From: Planctomycetaceae bacterium
GTDB taxonomy: Bacteria > Planctomycetota > Planctomycetia > Pirellulales > Pirellulaceae
Direction: 5' to 3'
DNA: 55,692 nucleotides
Assembly (NCBI GenBank): GCA_007121535.1
Contig: SKKK01000063.1
Location: 1-55,692 of the forward strand
How positions within the stretch are numbered: position 1 is the stretch's first letter; every line of letters starts with the position of its first letter. The position numbers were made by a program, and so were the translations under genes. Below, one piece after another: positions 8,228 through 15,933 of this stretch. The notes beneath the pieces are model-generated. The model saw only the letters and a list, made by a program, of their open reading frames with translations. It made no database searches and was not told the origin of the DNA.

Positions 8228-9833
8228 AAACGAGACGCCCCGTTACCTGGCACCATTCCATCCCAAGAACCTGCCCCACTTTTTTACCGATGTGTTGGTC
8301 ATCGGCGCCGGCTTGGCCGGTTTGCGAGCCGCGATCGCCGTCGATCCGAAGCTGTCCGTCTTGGTCGTCACGAAAGACGTGCTGAACGAATCGAACAGCA
8401 TTTACGCCCAGGGGGGGATCGCCGGTGTCGTCGACCCCGAGGATTCGTTCGACAACCATATCCACGACACGTTGAAGGCCGGCGGCGACCTGTGCGACCC
8501 GCAGGTCGTGGAAATGGTCGTTCGCGAGGGCCCGTTGCGAATCCGGGAATTGATCCAGTGGGGAACGCAATTTGATAGCGAGGGCGGGAATCTTGTTTTG
8601 GGACGCGAGGGCGGGCACAGCCACCATCGCATCGTGCACGCGTTGGGCGACGCCACCGGCCAGGAAGTCATGCGCTCTGTCTTCGCCTGGGCTCGGAAAC
8701 TGCGGCACGTGCGTCTGTGGGAACACACGTTCACGCTGGACCTGCTGACCAGCGAAGGTGCCTGCCGCGGCGCCATGATCGTGCATAAGAAGTACGGGCC
8801 CATGCTCGTCTGGGCAAAGCAAACGATTCTTTGCACGGGCGGTGCCGGTCAACTCTACAGGGAATCGACGAATCCGGCGGTGGCGACCGGCGACGGCATC
8901 GCCTTGGCTTACCGGGCGGGCGTCGAAGTGCGAGATATGGAATTCATGCAGTTCCATCCCACCGTCTTGTACATCGCGGGCAGCAGCCGCAGCCTGATTT
9001 CCGAGGCGGTTCGCGGCGAGGGCGCTTATCTGGTCGATCGGCATGGGTACCGTTTCATGTTCGATTACGACGAGCGCGGCGAATTGGCGCCGCGCGACGT
9101 CGTATCGCAAGCGACCGTTAGCCAGATGGACAAGACGCGTTTCTCGAACGTCTATTTGGATCTGAGCCACCTGGACCCGGCCTTTGTCAAAACGCGTTTT
9201 CCCGGGATCGCCGTCGCCTGCGCCAAGTTCGGCATCGACATCACTTGCGACCGCATCCCCGTTCGTCCCGGCGCCCACTACATGATCGGCGGCGTGACGG
9301 TCGATACCGAGGGCCGCACTTCGCTGTCCGGGTTATGGGCGGCCGGGGAAGTCACCTCCAGCGGTTTGCACGGCGCCAACCGCCTGGCTTCCAACAGTCT
9401 CTTGGAGAACCTGGTATACGGCGCCCATGCCGGATTGGGAGCCTCCTCGGCCGCCATGGAATTGGACGACAACTATCGAGCCCTACCGTTGGCGAATTTT
9501 CCCGTGGCGAAGCGGGATGAATACCTGGATCGCGCCGACATCCGCAACGCCTTGAAGAGCCTGATGTGGCGCTTCGTGGGAGTGCGGCGGACCGAACAGG
9601 AGCTGTTGGAGTCCCTACGTTCGGTCGAGCAATGGCAGCGCTACGTCTTGTTCCGGCAATTCGAGGAAGCCGATGGCTGGGAACTGCAAAACATGCTGAC
9701 CATCGCTCGGGTGATCGTTCGCTCCGCTCTGCGTCGCCAGGAATCACGGGGCGTCCATTATCGCACGGATTTTCCCAAGTCCGAGCAAGCGTGGCTGAAG
9801 AGACTGACTTTTCGACTTGATCGAGCCGACTAG
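8220..9833 (+). CDS. nadB: L-aspartate oxidase
   Basis: Oxidises L-aspartate to iminoaspartate, the first step of de novo NAD synthesis, with FAD in the cytoplasm. The 537-residue protein has the FAD-binding Rossmann motif near its start (VIGAGLAGLRAA), then NSIYAQGGIAG, EGGHSHHRIVHA and EFMQFHPT, and a late GLWAAGEVTSSGLHGANRLASNSL block, all diagnostic of the NadB/succinate-dehydrogenase flavoprotein family. Absence of an sdhB-like neighbour and the HSHHRIVHA block favour NadB. The start at 8220 is used because an earlier in-frame ATG (8121) would lie deep inside the upstream gene. nadA and nadC are not in the window. Confidence 0.95.
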   Translation: MNENETPRYLAPFHPKNLPHFFTDVLVIGAGLAGLRAAIAVDPKLSVLVVTKDVLNESNSIYAQGGIAGVVDPEDSFDNHIHDTLKAGGDLCDPQVVEMVVREGPLRIRELIQWGTQFDSEGGNLVLGREGGHSHHRIVHALGDATGQEVMRSVFAWARKLRHVRLWEHTFTLDLLTSEGACRGAMIVHKKYGPMLVWAKQTILCTGGAGQLYRESTNPAVATGDGIALAYRAGVEVRDMEFMQFHPTVLYIAGSSRSLISEAVRGEGAYLVDRHGYRFMFDYDERGELAPRDVVSQATVSQMDKTRFSNVYLDLSHLDPAFVKTRFPGIAVACAKFGIDITCDRIPVRPGAHYMIGGVTVDTEGRTSLSGLWAAGEVTSSGLHGANRLASNSLLENLVYGAHAGLGASSAAMELDDNYRALPLANFPVAKRDEYLDRADIRNALKSLMWRFVGVRRTEQELLESLRSVEQWQRYVLFRQFEEADGWELQNMLTIARVIVRSALRRQESRGVHYRTDFPKSEQAWLKRLTFRLDRAD

Positions 9834-9867
9834 CCGCCGTTGCTAAAACGACGGTAAGAATGGAGGC

Positions 9868-9999
9868 TAGTGCGTTGTCTAGGCGAAAAATGTGGATTGT
9901 GAGCGGCACGGCGCTAGCCGCCGGTTCTGGACCCCGCCGGCGGCTAGCGCCGTGCCGCTCACTCATCGCGCCCCAAGATTTGGCCTGGACAACGCACTA
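9868..9999. mobile_element. MITE-like nested palindrome, copy 1
   Basis: The 132-base unit starts TAGTGCGTTGTCTAGGCGAAA and ends with a near-perfect inverse (GGCCTGGACAACGCACTA). Inside, 9899-9924 and 9937-9962 form a perfect 26-bp palindrome (GTGAGCGGCACGG.../...CCGTGCCGCTCAC) around a 12-base loop. There is no coding capacity. A second copy at 14471-14603 has the same architecture, so this is a mobile or once-mobile repeat. It sits between the convergent genes nadB and mcsB and would also fold as a strong RNA hairpin. Confidence 0.75.
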
Positions 10000-10006
10000 T
10001 CGCCTC

Positions 10007-10055
10007 GCCGCTCACCCGAAAACATGACAGTTGATTTCTTTGCCGATCCTTAGCG
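10007..10055. repeat. Dispersed gene-end repeat, copy 1
   Basis: Two modules, GCCGCTCACCCGAAAAC (10007-10023) and TTCTTTGCCGATCCTTAGCG (10036-10055), lie just downstream of the mcsB stop. The first recurs at 42.53 kb and the second, identical over 20 bases, at 43231-43250, each time at a gene 3' end. It may be a REP-like 3' element. Confidence 0.55.
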
Positions 10056-10067
10056 ACGCGTGATCAA

Positions 10068-11150
10068 TCAGTTGTTCTCGGTCGATTCGTCGTGAGTTCG
10101 GCGGCCCAAATGCCGCTGCAGGTAATGGGCCCGTTCGATATTTCTGTCGGCTGTGCTGAGTGACGTGCCGCGGATCTTTTGCAGATGAGCGGGTTGCGTG
10201 TGGATGAACAGCTTGTTGACGGTCGGGATCTCGACGTCGCGGATCAGACCCAAGTTGACCCCCATGCGGACGCTGGACAGCAGCGCCATCGTCTCTTCGC
10301 TGCTGATCGTCTGGGCGGTGCACAGCAAGCCGTAAGCGCGGCTGACGCGGTCGTGCAATTCCTTCAAGCCGTTTTCGACCAGGAAATTGCGGGCTTTGCG
10401 CTCATACTCGATCAGCGTCTGTGCGACCTCGGACACCTGCGCGATCAATTCCTCTTCGCTCTTGCCCAGCGTGATCTGGTTGCTGATCTGGTAGAAGTCG
10501 CCCATCGCCTGCGAGCCTTCGCCGTACAGGCCGCGAACGGCCAGGCTGATGCGTTGCAGGCTGCGGAATACGCGTTCCAAGTGCCGGGTCAAAACCAGAG
10601 CGGGCATGTGCAGCATCACGCTCACTCGCATCCCCGTTCCCACATTCGTCGGGCACGCGGTCAGGTAGCCCAACCGTTCGTGAAATGCATACGTGACGTG
10701 TCGTTCGATCAGGTCGTCAATCTGGTTGATCCGCTGCCAGGCGCCCATCAAATCCAGTCCGCTGTTCATCACCTGGATCCGCAGATGATCCTCCTCATTG
10801 ACCATCACGCTGAACTGCTCGTTCGCGTCGACCAGCACGCCTCGCGAGCCGTCGGCATCGGCCAATTCACGGCTGATCAACTGGCGTTCGACCAGGAATT
10901 GCCGATCGACTTCGTCCAACCCGTTCACATCGATGAACGACACGGAATCCCACTGCTCGATCCGCCCCAACCTTTCCCGTAACGTGCGTTCGATCGACGC
11001 TCGGTCCAACCCCGTGCACTTGCGCATGAAAGTGAAATCGGCCAGATTGCGAGCCAATCGGATTCGGCTGCTGACAACGATGTCGGAATCGGGACCCGAC
11101 CCGCGCAACCATTCGCCGCATTGTCCAGCGAGTTCTTCCAACTTGATCAC
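10068..11150 (-). CDS. mcsB: Protein-arginine kinase McsB
   Basis: Phosphorylates arginines of proteins, marking them for ClpC-ClpP degradation in bacteria studied so far. The 360-residue length is typical. It has phosphagen-kinase-type ATP-binding motifs: SSRIRLARN near the start, VMVNEEDHLR with the catalytic Glu near 120, and ACPTNVGTGMR around 165-175 with the conserved Cys. The start codon is GTG; its GTGA overlaps the mcsA stop, so translation is probably coupled. CtsR and ClpC, partners in Firmicutes operons, are not present. Family, length and neighbour agree, so confidence is high. Confidence 0.95.
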   Translation of the reverse strand: MIKLEELAGQCGEWLRGSGPDSDIVVSSRIRLARNLADFTFMRKCTGLDRASIERTLRERLGRIEQWDSVSFIDVNGLDEVDRQFLVERQLISRELADADGSRGVLVDANEQFSVMVNEEDHLRIQVMNSGLDLMGAWQRINQIDDLIERHVTYAFHERLGYLTACPTNVGTGMRVSVMLHMPALVLTRHLERVFRSLQRISLAVRGLYGEGSQAMGDFYQISNQITLGKSEEELIAQVSEVAQTLIEYERKARNFLVENGLKELHDRVSRAYGLLCTAQTISSEETMALLSSVRMGVNLGLIRDVEIPTVNKLFIHTQPAHLQKIRGTSLSTADRNIERAHYLQRHLGRRTHDESTENN

Positions 11151-11653
11151 GCCTCGTCCTCCAATTCACGGATTTCGTCTCGCAACTGCGAAGCTCGCTC
11201 GTAATCTTCCTTCTGCACGGCTCGTTGCATTTCCTTTCGCAAGCGGATCAATTGTGTCTGCTGGTCGAGGCCTTTCGCGTAACGCCGCGGCCTCTTGCCC
11301 GTGTGCGTTTTTTCGCCGTGAATGTTCTCGATCAAGGGCATCAACTGAGGTTCGAAGCAAACGTAGTCGTGCGGACAGCCCAGGCGTCCGTGAGAACGAA
11401 ATTCGAAGAAAGAGATTCCACACATCGGGCACGTTTTCTTATCCAGCTTGGCCAGTTCGTCCGCCGTTTGGCCGATCTTGAGATGCTGGGCCAGGGCGCT
11501 GGCCAGCGAAGATTGGATGTCCGCTTCACTGGGTTTGCTTAGATAATCCCGGGCACAACTCTCGCACAGATGCCGCTCCTCCCAATGCTCCTGCTCGCCA
11601 ACCCGCTCGGTGATGTGGAACGTGGCCTGTTTGTCACAATGGTCGCACTTCAT
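11147..11653 (-). CDS. mcsA: McsB activator McsA (zinc-binding, UVR motif)
   Basis: A 168-residue cytoplasmic zinc protein that activates McsB. It opens with CDHC and CESC pairs, has a further CPMCG near residue 93, and ends with a UvrB/UvrC-type helical motif (QRAVQKEDYERASQLRDEI). The start at 11653 is chosen because MKCDHC is the usual first block of the family. The downstream GTGA overlap with mcsB confirms an operon. The McsA-McsB pair without CtsR suggests that here it works in protein quality control and not as a dedicated repressor switch; that is inference. Confidence 0.92.
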   Translation of the reverse strand: MKCDHCDKQATFHITERVGEQEHWEERHLCESCARDYLSKPSEADIQSSLASALAQHLKIGQTADELAKLDKKTCPMCGISFFEFRSHGRLGCPHDYVCFEPQLMPLIENIHGEKTHTGKRPRRYAKGLDQQTQLIRLRKEMQRAVQKEDYERASQLRDEIRELEDEA

Positions 11654-11749
11654 GATCTGTTGCCAGTCCTTGTAGAAGCCAGGGTTCAACCAGACTGGAA
11701 TTCTACCAGTCGTTGATGCGGTGTCAAGGTAATCGGAATCGGGAGGTGC

Positions 11750-13060
11750 TTATTGCAACCTCAGCGGCGAATACCAGACAGCCGGCGAGGCGATCTGATC
11801 GCGCCGGCCGCTACGAGATGGGATGGGCAGCACGTGCAGCAGGCGATATGCCTCGGCCGTCGCCGGGACCTGGTGACCGCCGGGTGTCGCCAGCGTCTGA
11901 ACCAAAGCGGTCACTTCGATTATCCCGTCAGGCTGATCGGTCAGCAGCGGACCGTATTGATCCATCATGACCACCCCGTCGCTGGGATGATCGCAGTGGC
12001 CCACGATCTGCAAACCCTCCGGGGTGATCTCGAAGCCGAATCGCAACGCGCGGTACCGCCACAGCATGTCCGCCTGCAAATCGTGCACTCGCGAGTCGGC
12101 AACCAATCCAAGCGAATGGTCCGCTTGAGCCAGCAGGGACCGGCTGACCACCCCGCCGGGGCTGAAAATGTCGCCTGCGGCATCCGTCAATTTTCCGTCG
12201 TGAAATCGGGCTCGGCGCAACAACACCTGGGCTTCGCCCGTCAGCCGATGATCGTAGCGTTGGCTGACCAATTGATCTAGATCGACGGAACGGAAACGAC
12301 CTGCCAGCTCTCCCTGCCATCCTTTGGGGTGTTGAGCGATTTGAAGACTGCCCTGAAAGGTGGCATCCGACCCCAGCCACTGCAACGCGGTCAGGTGGTC
12401 GGCCAGCAGCGTACAGGGCAACGGCGTGCCGCGAGTATCCAGTTCCCAGCGAGTGACGGGAGCCGCCGAGGCTCGCTGGCGCGTCACGCGGACTCGAGCC
12501 GGTTCGACCATCTGCAATGCGACATCTCGGAATTCGAAACTCACCTGCGGCCCCTCGGCTGTCCCTTCGATACGACTGCGCACATCGGTAAGCGTGGTAG
12601 AACGCCCCCGGTCGTCCCGATGGATCGTCAGTTCGCCCACGTGGACCGAGACGATCGACCCCCCCGCCCATTGACTGCGGAGAATTCGTTCGTGAAACGC
12701 CGACCACAAGCGATCGATCTGATCCCCTTGAACCTCTGGTTGAGCAGCGATGATCACGCGCTGGCCCCGATGCTGGCCGATTTCGATCTGTCGGATCGTG
12801 GCAATTGCGGCACCCGTTTCGGGGTCCGAGACATCGATGCCGTCCAAGAGCGTCACGCCACGACGAGGTTCGCTGACCGCCTGCAGCGACACGCTCAGAC
12901 CCCATTGGGTGGACAGTTCGCTCTGCCATCGGGCCAAACGAACGCGCTGATAGATCGAGGATCGTGTGACCCCGACCCATACGACCACTCCGGCAGTGGG
13001 CAACAGACACACCAGCAGGAAAGCGATCCGGCAAAGCTGCCGGCGAGTGCTCTCGTGCAT
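11750..13060 (-). CDS. AsmA-like membrane-anchored protein, function unknown
   Basis: The protein has 436 residues. The start at 13060 is preferred over an in-frame ATG at 13084 because GGGAGG sits seven bases before it. It has one N-terminal membrane segment (IAFLLVCLLPTAGVVVWVGV) and a long exported part rich in beta strands. The pattern (anchor, then VSLLDGIDVSDP-like blocks and repeated amphipathic strands) recalls AsmA/TamB-type proteins of the envelope, but I see no diagnostic motif. It lies 50 bases after aroC on the same strand and 96 bases before mcsA. Role unknown. Confidence 0.7.
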   Translation of the reverse strand: MHESTRRQLCRIAFLLVCLLPTAGVVVWVGVTRSSIYQRVRLARWQSELSTQWGLSVSLQAVSEPRRGVTLLDGIDVSDPETGAAIATIRQIEIGQHRGQRVIIAAQPEVQGDQIDRLWSAFHERILRSQWAGGSIVSVHVGELTIHRDDRGRSTTLTDVRSRIEGTAEGPQVSFEFRDVALQMVEPARVRVTRQRASAAPVTRWELDTRGTPLPCTLLADHLTALQWLGSDATFQGSLQIAQHPKGWQGELAGRFRSVDLDQLVSQRYDHRLTGEAQVLLRRARFHDGKLTDAAGDIFSPGGVVSRSLLAQADHSLGLVADSRVHDLQADMLWRYRALRFGFEITPEGLQIVGHCDHPSDGVVMMDQYGPLLTDQPDGIIEVTALVQTLATPGGHQVPATAEAYRLLHVLPIPSRSGRRDQIASPAVWYSPLRLQ

Positions 13061-13110
13061 GGCGAACCTCCCTGTTCTGCGCATGTCTCGCCCCCCGATG
13101 ACCGGTCCGT

Positions 13111-14250
13111 CTAACGTTCGCGCGCCATCTGAAAAAACACTTCCCAACGAGCCTGCATCTCGCGCAGGCTGTCGCCGCCGAACTTGTCAATCAGCGCCGT
13201 TGCGATCTCGAACGCAACGACGTTCTCCACGATCACACTGGCCGCCGACACAGCACACACATCGCTGCGTTCATAAGCGGCCGCCTCGGACTGCTTCGTG
13301 TTCAGATTGATCGAATCCAAGGGCTTGGCCAGCGTACTGATCGGTTTTTTCGCCGCGCGGACGATCAGCGGCTGTCCGTTGGTCATCCCCGCCTCTAACC
13401 CCCCAGCATGGTTCGTCGGCCGCAGGTAACCCAACGACGGCAGTTCCTTCTTCGAAGCATCGTATTGAATCGGATCGTGAACTTGAGAACCGGGCCGCCG
13501 CGCGGCCTCGAACCCTAAACCGATTTCGACCCCCTTGATCGCTTGCACGGCCATGACCGCCTGGGCGATTCGTCCATCCAGCTTGCGATCCCATTGAGCG
13601 TGCGTTCCCAGACCGAAGGGTAGCCCCTCGACCCGCACTTCGATGACCCCGCCCAGTGTATCGCCCTGTTTTCGAGTCTGGTCGATCAAGTCCTTGATCT
13701 GCTCGTCACGCGAAGGATCCAGCGAATACACAATACTCTGCTCGCGTAACCGCAGATGATCCTCCAACGAACCTGGACGTGGCGGGATCGAGACGCCGCC
13801 CAGTTCCACCACATAGCCGATCGCTTGTATCCCGAAAGCGGCAAGTAACTGGCGAACCAACGCACCGGCGGCAACTCGCATGGTCGTTTCTCGAGCACTG
13901 GCTCGTTCAAGCACCGCCCGAATCGGTCCCAGAAATTTGATCGCGCCGCTTAGATCTCCGTGACCAGGACGAGGACGATCCAGATCCTCCATCCTTTCCA
14001 ACTTGAAATCGCGGTTGACCACCTGCAGAGCGATTGGACTGCCCAGCGTTGTATGCCGCCAGACGCCCGAGAGGATTTCGACGCGGTCCGTCTCGATACG
14101 CTGTCGACCGCCGCGACCGTAACCGCCCTGGCGCCGGCGCAGTTGTTCGTCGATCACGGTCAAGTCGATTTCCACCCCAGCGGGGAACCCGTCGATGATC
14201 GCCACCATCGCCTTGCCATGCGATTCTCCCGCCGTCCAATACCGCAGCAT
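13111..14250 (-). CDS. aroC: Chorismate synthase
   Basis: Converts 5-enolpyruvylshikimate-3-phosphate to chorismate, the last common step of aromatic amino-acid synthesis, using reduced FMN. The 379-residue length is typical. Signatures are all present: GESHGKAMVAIIDGFPAGV near the start, RRRQGGYGRGGRQ, DRPRPGHGDLSGAIKF, ERASARETTMRVAAGALVR, and AGGLEAGMTNGQP late in the protein. It is probably transcribed alone or with the AsmA-like gene. The leader (14251-14470) holds no attenuator I can recognise. Confidence 0.97.
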   Translation of the reverse strand: MLRYWTAGESHGKAMVAIIDGFPAGVEIDLTVIDEQLRRRQGGYGRGGRQRIETDRVEILSGVWRHTTLGSPIALQVVNRDFKLERMEDLDRPRPGHGDLSGAIKFLGPIRAVLERASARETTMRVAAGALVRQLLAAFGIQAIGYVVELGGVSIPPRPGSLEDHLRLREQSIVYSLDPSRDEQIKDLIDQTRKQGDTLGGVIEVRVEGLPFGLGTHAQWDRKLDGRIAQAVMAVQAIKGVEIGLGFEAARRPGSQVHDPIQYDASKKELPSLGYLRPTNHAGGLEAGMTNGQPLIVRAAKKPISTLAKPLDSINLNTKQSEAAAYERSDVCAVSAASVIVENVVAFEIATALIDKFGGDSLREMQARWEVFFQMARER

Positions 14251-14470
14251 CCGCCGTCGCTTTCCTTGTTCTGAACAGACTGTTAGGTAAACTGTCCGAT
14301 TCTACCCAAACGACAAGCCCGATGATAGGGCGTTTTTTGGTTCTTTCAAGGGATAAGCACCCGGCCGGGGACGTTTTCGTTGAATCGTCGGAAGGGGGCC
14401 GGAATTGTTTTCGGCTAAGCACGTTTGCACATCGTTGATCGCCAGCACCAAATCCTCGCCGCTAGCGGGC

Positions 14471-14603
14471 TAGTGCGTTGTCCAGGCGAAAAATGCGGAT
14501 TGTGAGCGGCACGGCGCTAGCCGCCGGTTCTCGACGCCACCGGCGGCTAGCGCCGTTGCGCTCACTCATCGCGACCCAAAAATTTCGCCTGGACAACGCA
14601 CTA
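14471..14603. mobile_element. MITE-like nested palindrome, copy 2
   Basis: The 133-base relative of 9868-9999. The terminal inverted repeats are cleaner here (TAGTGCGTTGTCCAGGCGAA and its inverse), while the inner palindrome has a few mismatches (CGCCGTTGCGC). It fills most of the 374-base gap between aroC and the next minus-strand gene; the rest of that gap (14251-14470) shows nothing I can name. Confidence 0.75.
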
Positions 14604-14624
14604 GTATCTTAGGCTTCCGGGCCA

Positions 14625-15032
14625 CTACGGTTGGGGAATTGGCATTTCCGGGGGGACTAACGGCAGGTCATCTCGCCAGAAGCCCAGCGGCATGAACGGC
14701 CGTCGCTGGCGATCTTTTTCGGGATGCAAGGCGGTCGAATCCGCCTGGTAGGCATGTGTGTCGATCAGTTGAACCAACGGCTCTGGAAGTGGTGATTCGA
14801 TCGTTTCCCCGGGGACGAGAGGCAACGCTTTATCGGCCTTCAGGATCGTTGGTTGCTCCACTGCCGGGAAGTTGTTGTTGGACCATCGCGACGGTTCCCA
14901 ATGAGCTTCGGTGCCCAGAATCGCGGCGGCTGGCGGGCGTTCGAACCCTCGATAGGTTCGACCCAGCAACGCCAACATCAAGAGCGTGAGTCCTACGAAA
15001 CCGATGAATCGAATCTTATTTTCGTTAGGCAC
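14625..15032 (-). CDS. Small membrane-anchored protein, unknown
   Basis: A protein of 135 residues starting at a GTG preceded by GGGAGGA 11 bases away. One N-terminal hydrophobic segment (IGFVGLTLLMLALLG) suggests a membrane anchor or uncleaved signal. The remainder is Pro-rich, ending LPLVPPEMPIPQP. I do not recognise a family. Composition and the ribosome site argue for a real gene. Confidence 0.55.
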   Translation of the reverse strand: MPNENKIRFIGFVGLTLLMLALLGRTYRGFERPPAAAILGTEAHWEPSRWSNNNFPAVEQPTILKADKALPLVPGETIESPLPEPLVQLIDTHAYQADSTALHPEKDRQRRPFMPLGFWRDDLPLVPPEMPIPQP

Positions 15033-15370
15033 TGATACTGGATCCTCCCGCTCGATTATCGACCAAAATCGATCGAATCCCCAATCTTTTTCCAGTCAAA
15101 GCCGAGATCTGATTGACTCAAGCCTGCCGACACCCATGATGGACGGACATTTGGTGGCATTTAGGAACCGCGATCATAACCCGCAGAGGCTGTGAAAAAG
15201 TGGAACTGGCTCCGATTGCGAACCGAGAAAACATTGGAAAACTGGGCGTCGCGAAGCTTTTTGTCCCCCAGTTTCAGCCCCCCCTTCGAACAATCCCGCC
15301 TGAATCGCCACATTTCGCAAGCTGCCCGCTTGTCGTTGTCGAAAAATTGGTTAGATTGGAGAAATGCCGT

Positions 15371-15443
15371 GCGGGCGTAGCTCAGTTGGCAGAGCGCTAG
15401 CTTCCCAAGCTGGATGTCGAGGGTTCGAGTCCCTTCGCCCGCT
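15371..15443 (+). tRNA. tRNA-Gly (anticodon CCC)
   Basis: A full cloverleaf can be drawn. The acceptor stem GCGGGCG pairs with CGCCCGC (15436-15442), the D stem is GCTC/GAGC, the anticodon stem is CTAGC/GCTGG with loop TTCCCAA, giving anticodon CCC, and the T stem is GAGGG/CCCTT with loop TTCGAGT. The discriminator is T; CCA is not encoded. Its 3' part is repeated at 28.26 and 30.30 kb, so it is the attachment site of an island. The 338 bases upstream (15033-15370) show nothing else. Confidence 0.95.
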
Positions 15444-15446
15444 CTT
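15400..15446 (+). repeat. attL-type attachment repeat in the tRNA-Gly 3' end
   Basis: Bases 15400-15444 match 28259-28303 at 44 of 45 positions, and 15405-15446 match 30305-30346 at all 42. The shared block covers part of the anticodon arm, the variable and T arms, the acceptor 3' strand and a few bases beyond. That is the usual crossover zone of tyrosine-recombinase islands, which restore the tRNA they enter. Confidence 0.85.
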
Positions 15447-15668
15447 TTGGGGGTATTTGAAGTATACCACTTGGAGGTACTTGACTTCTTGGGTCCCTAA
15501 ATTTGGATATCTCTATTTAGCCTTTAGGACGTATTGACAATAAGACGCAACTCGCTAATATTCATCAAATACTTTTGGGGTTCATAAGTTCAGTTGTTCA
15601 GCATAACTGCGTGTTTTGACGAACAAAATTCTACATGTTTTTCACCTTGGGCGTTCGTTCGTTTCATT

Positions 15669-15923
15669 ATGTCGATAATACTCAAATGTGACTCAAAATC
15701 GGTCGAAGCCTTCCTTAATATGGTCGATCTGGGGTATGGTGATCGCGTCCGTCAGTTTTGCGAGGACGAGATAAGCAATCTGTCGACTGATTCATTTAAT
15801 CCGAAGGAAGTGCTTTCCAAGGGACGGGATCAGCGTGACCGTCAACTTAGTGATGAGTTGATGGGGAAATTAGTGCCTAGCCAAGAAGCGACCTTTTGCT
15901 CCAAGGGAGTCGATTTGAAGTAA
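15669..15923 (+). CDS. Small hypothetical protein at island left end
   Basis: An 84-residue frame (MSIILKCDSKSVEAFLNMV...). A longer version from ATG 15594 is possible. It has low GC like the next gene, no ribosome site, and no family I recognise. It converges on the peptidase/TIM-barrel gene with a 10-base gap. It could be a genuine small cargo gene or chance. Confidence 0.35.
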   Translation: MSIILKCDSKSVEAFLNMVDLGYGDRVRQFCEDEISNLSTDSFNPKEVLSKGRDQRDRQLSDELMGKLVPSQEATFCSKGVDLK

Positions 15924-15933
15924 CGAGGCATCC

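Noticed and set aside
15444-15668. Integrase gene at the island left end
   Set aside because: No frame with recombinase motifs exists between the tRNA and the first cargo gene.
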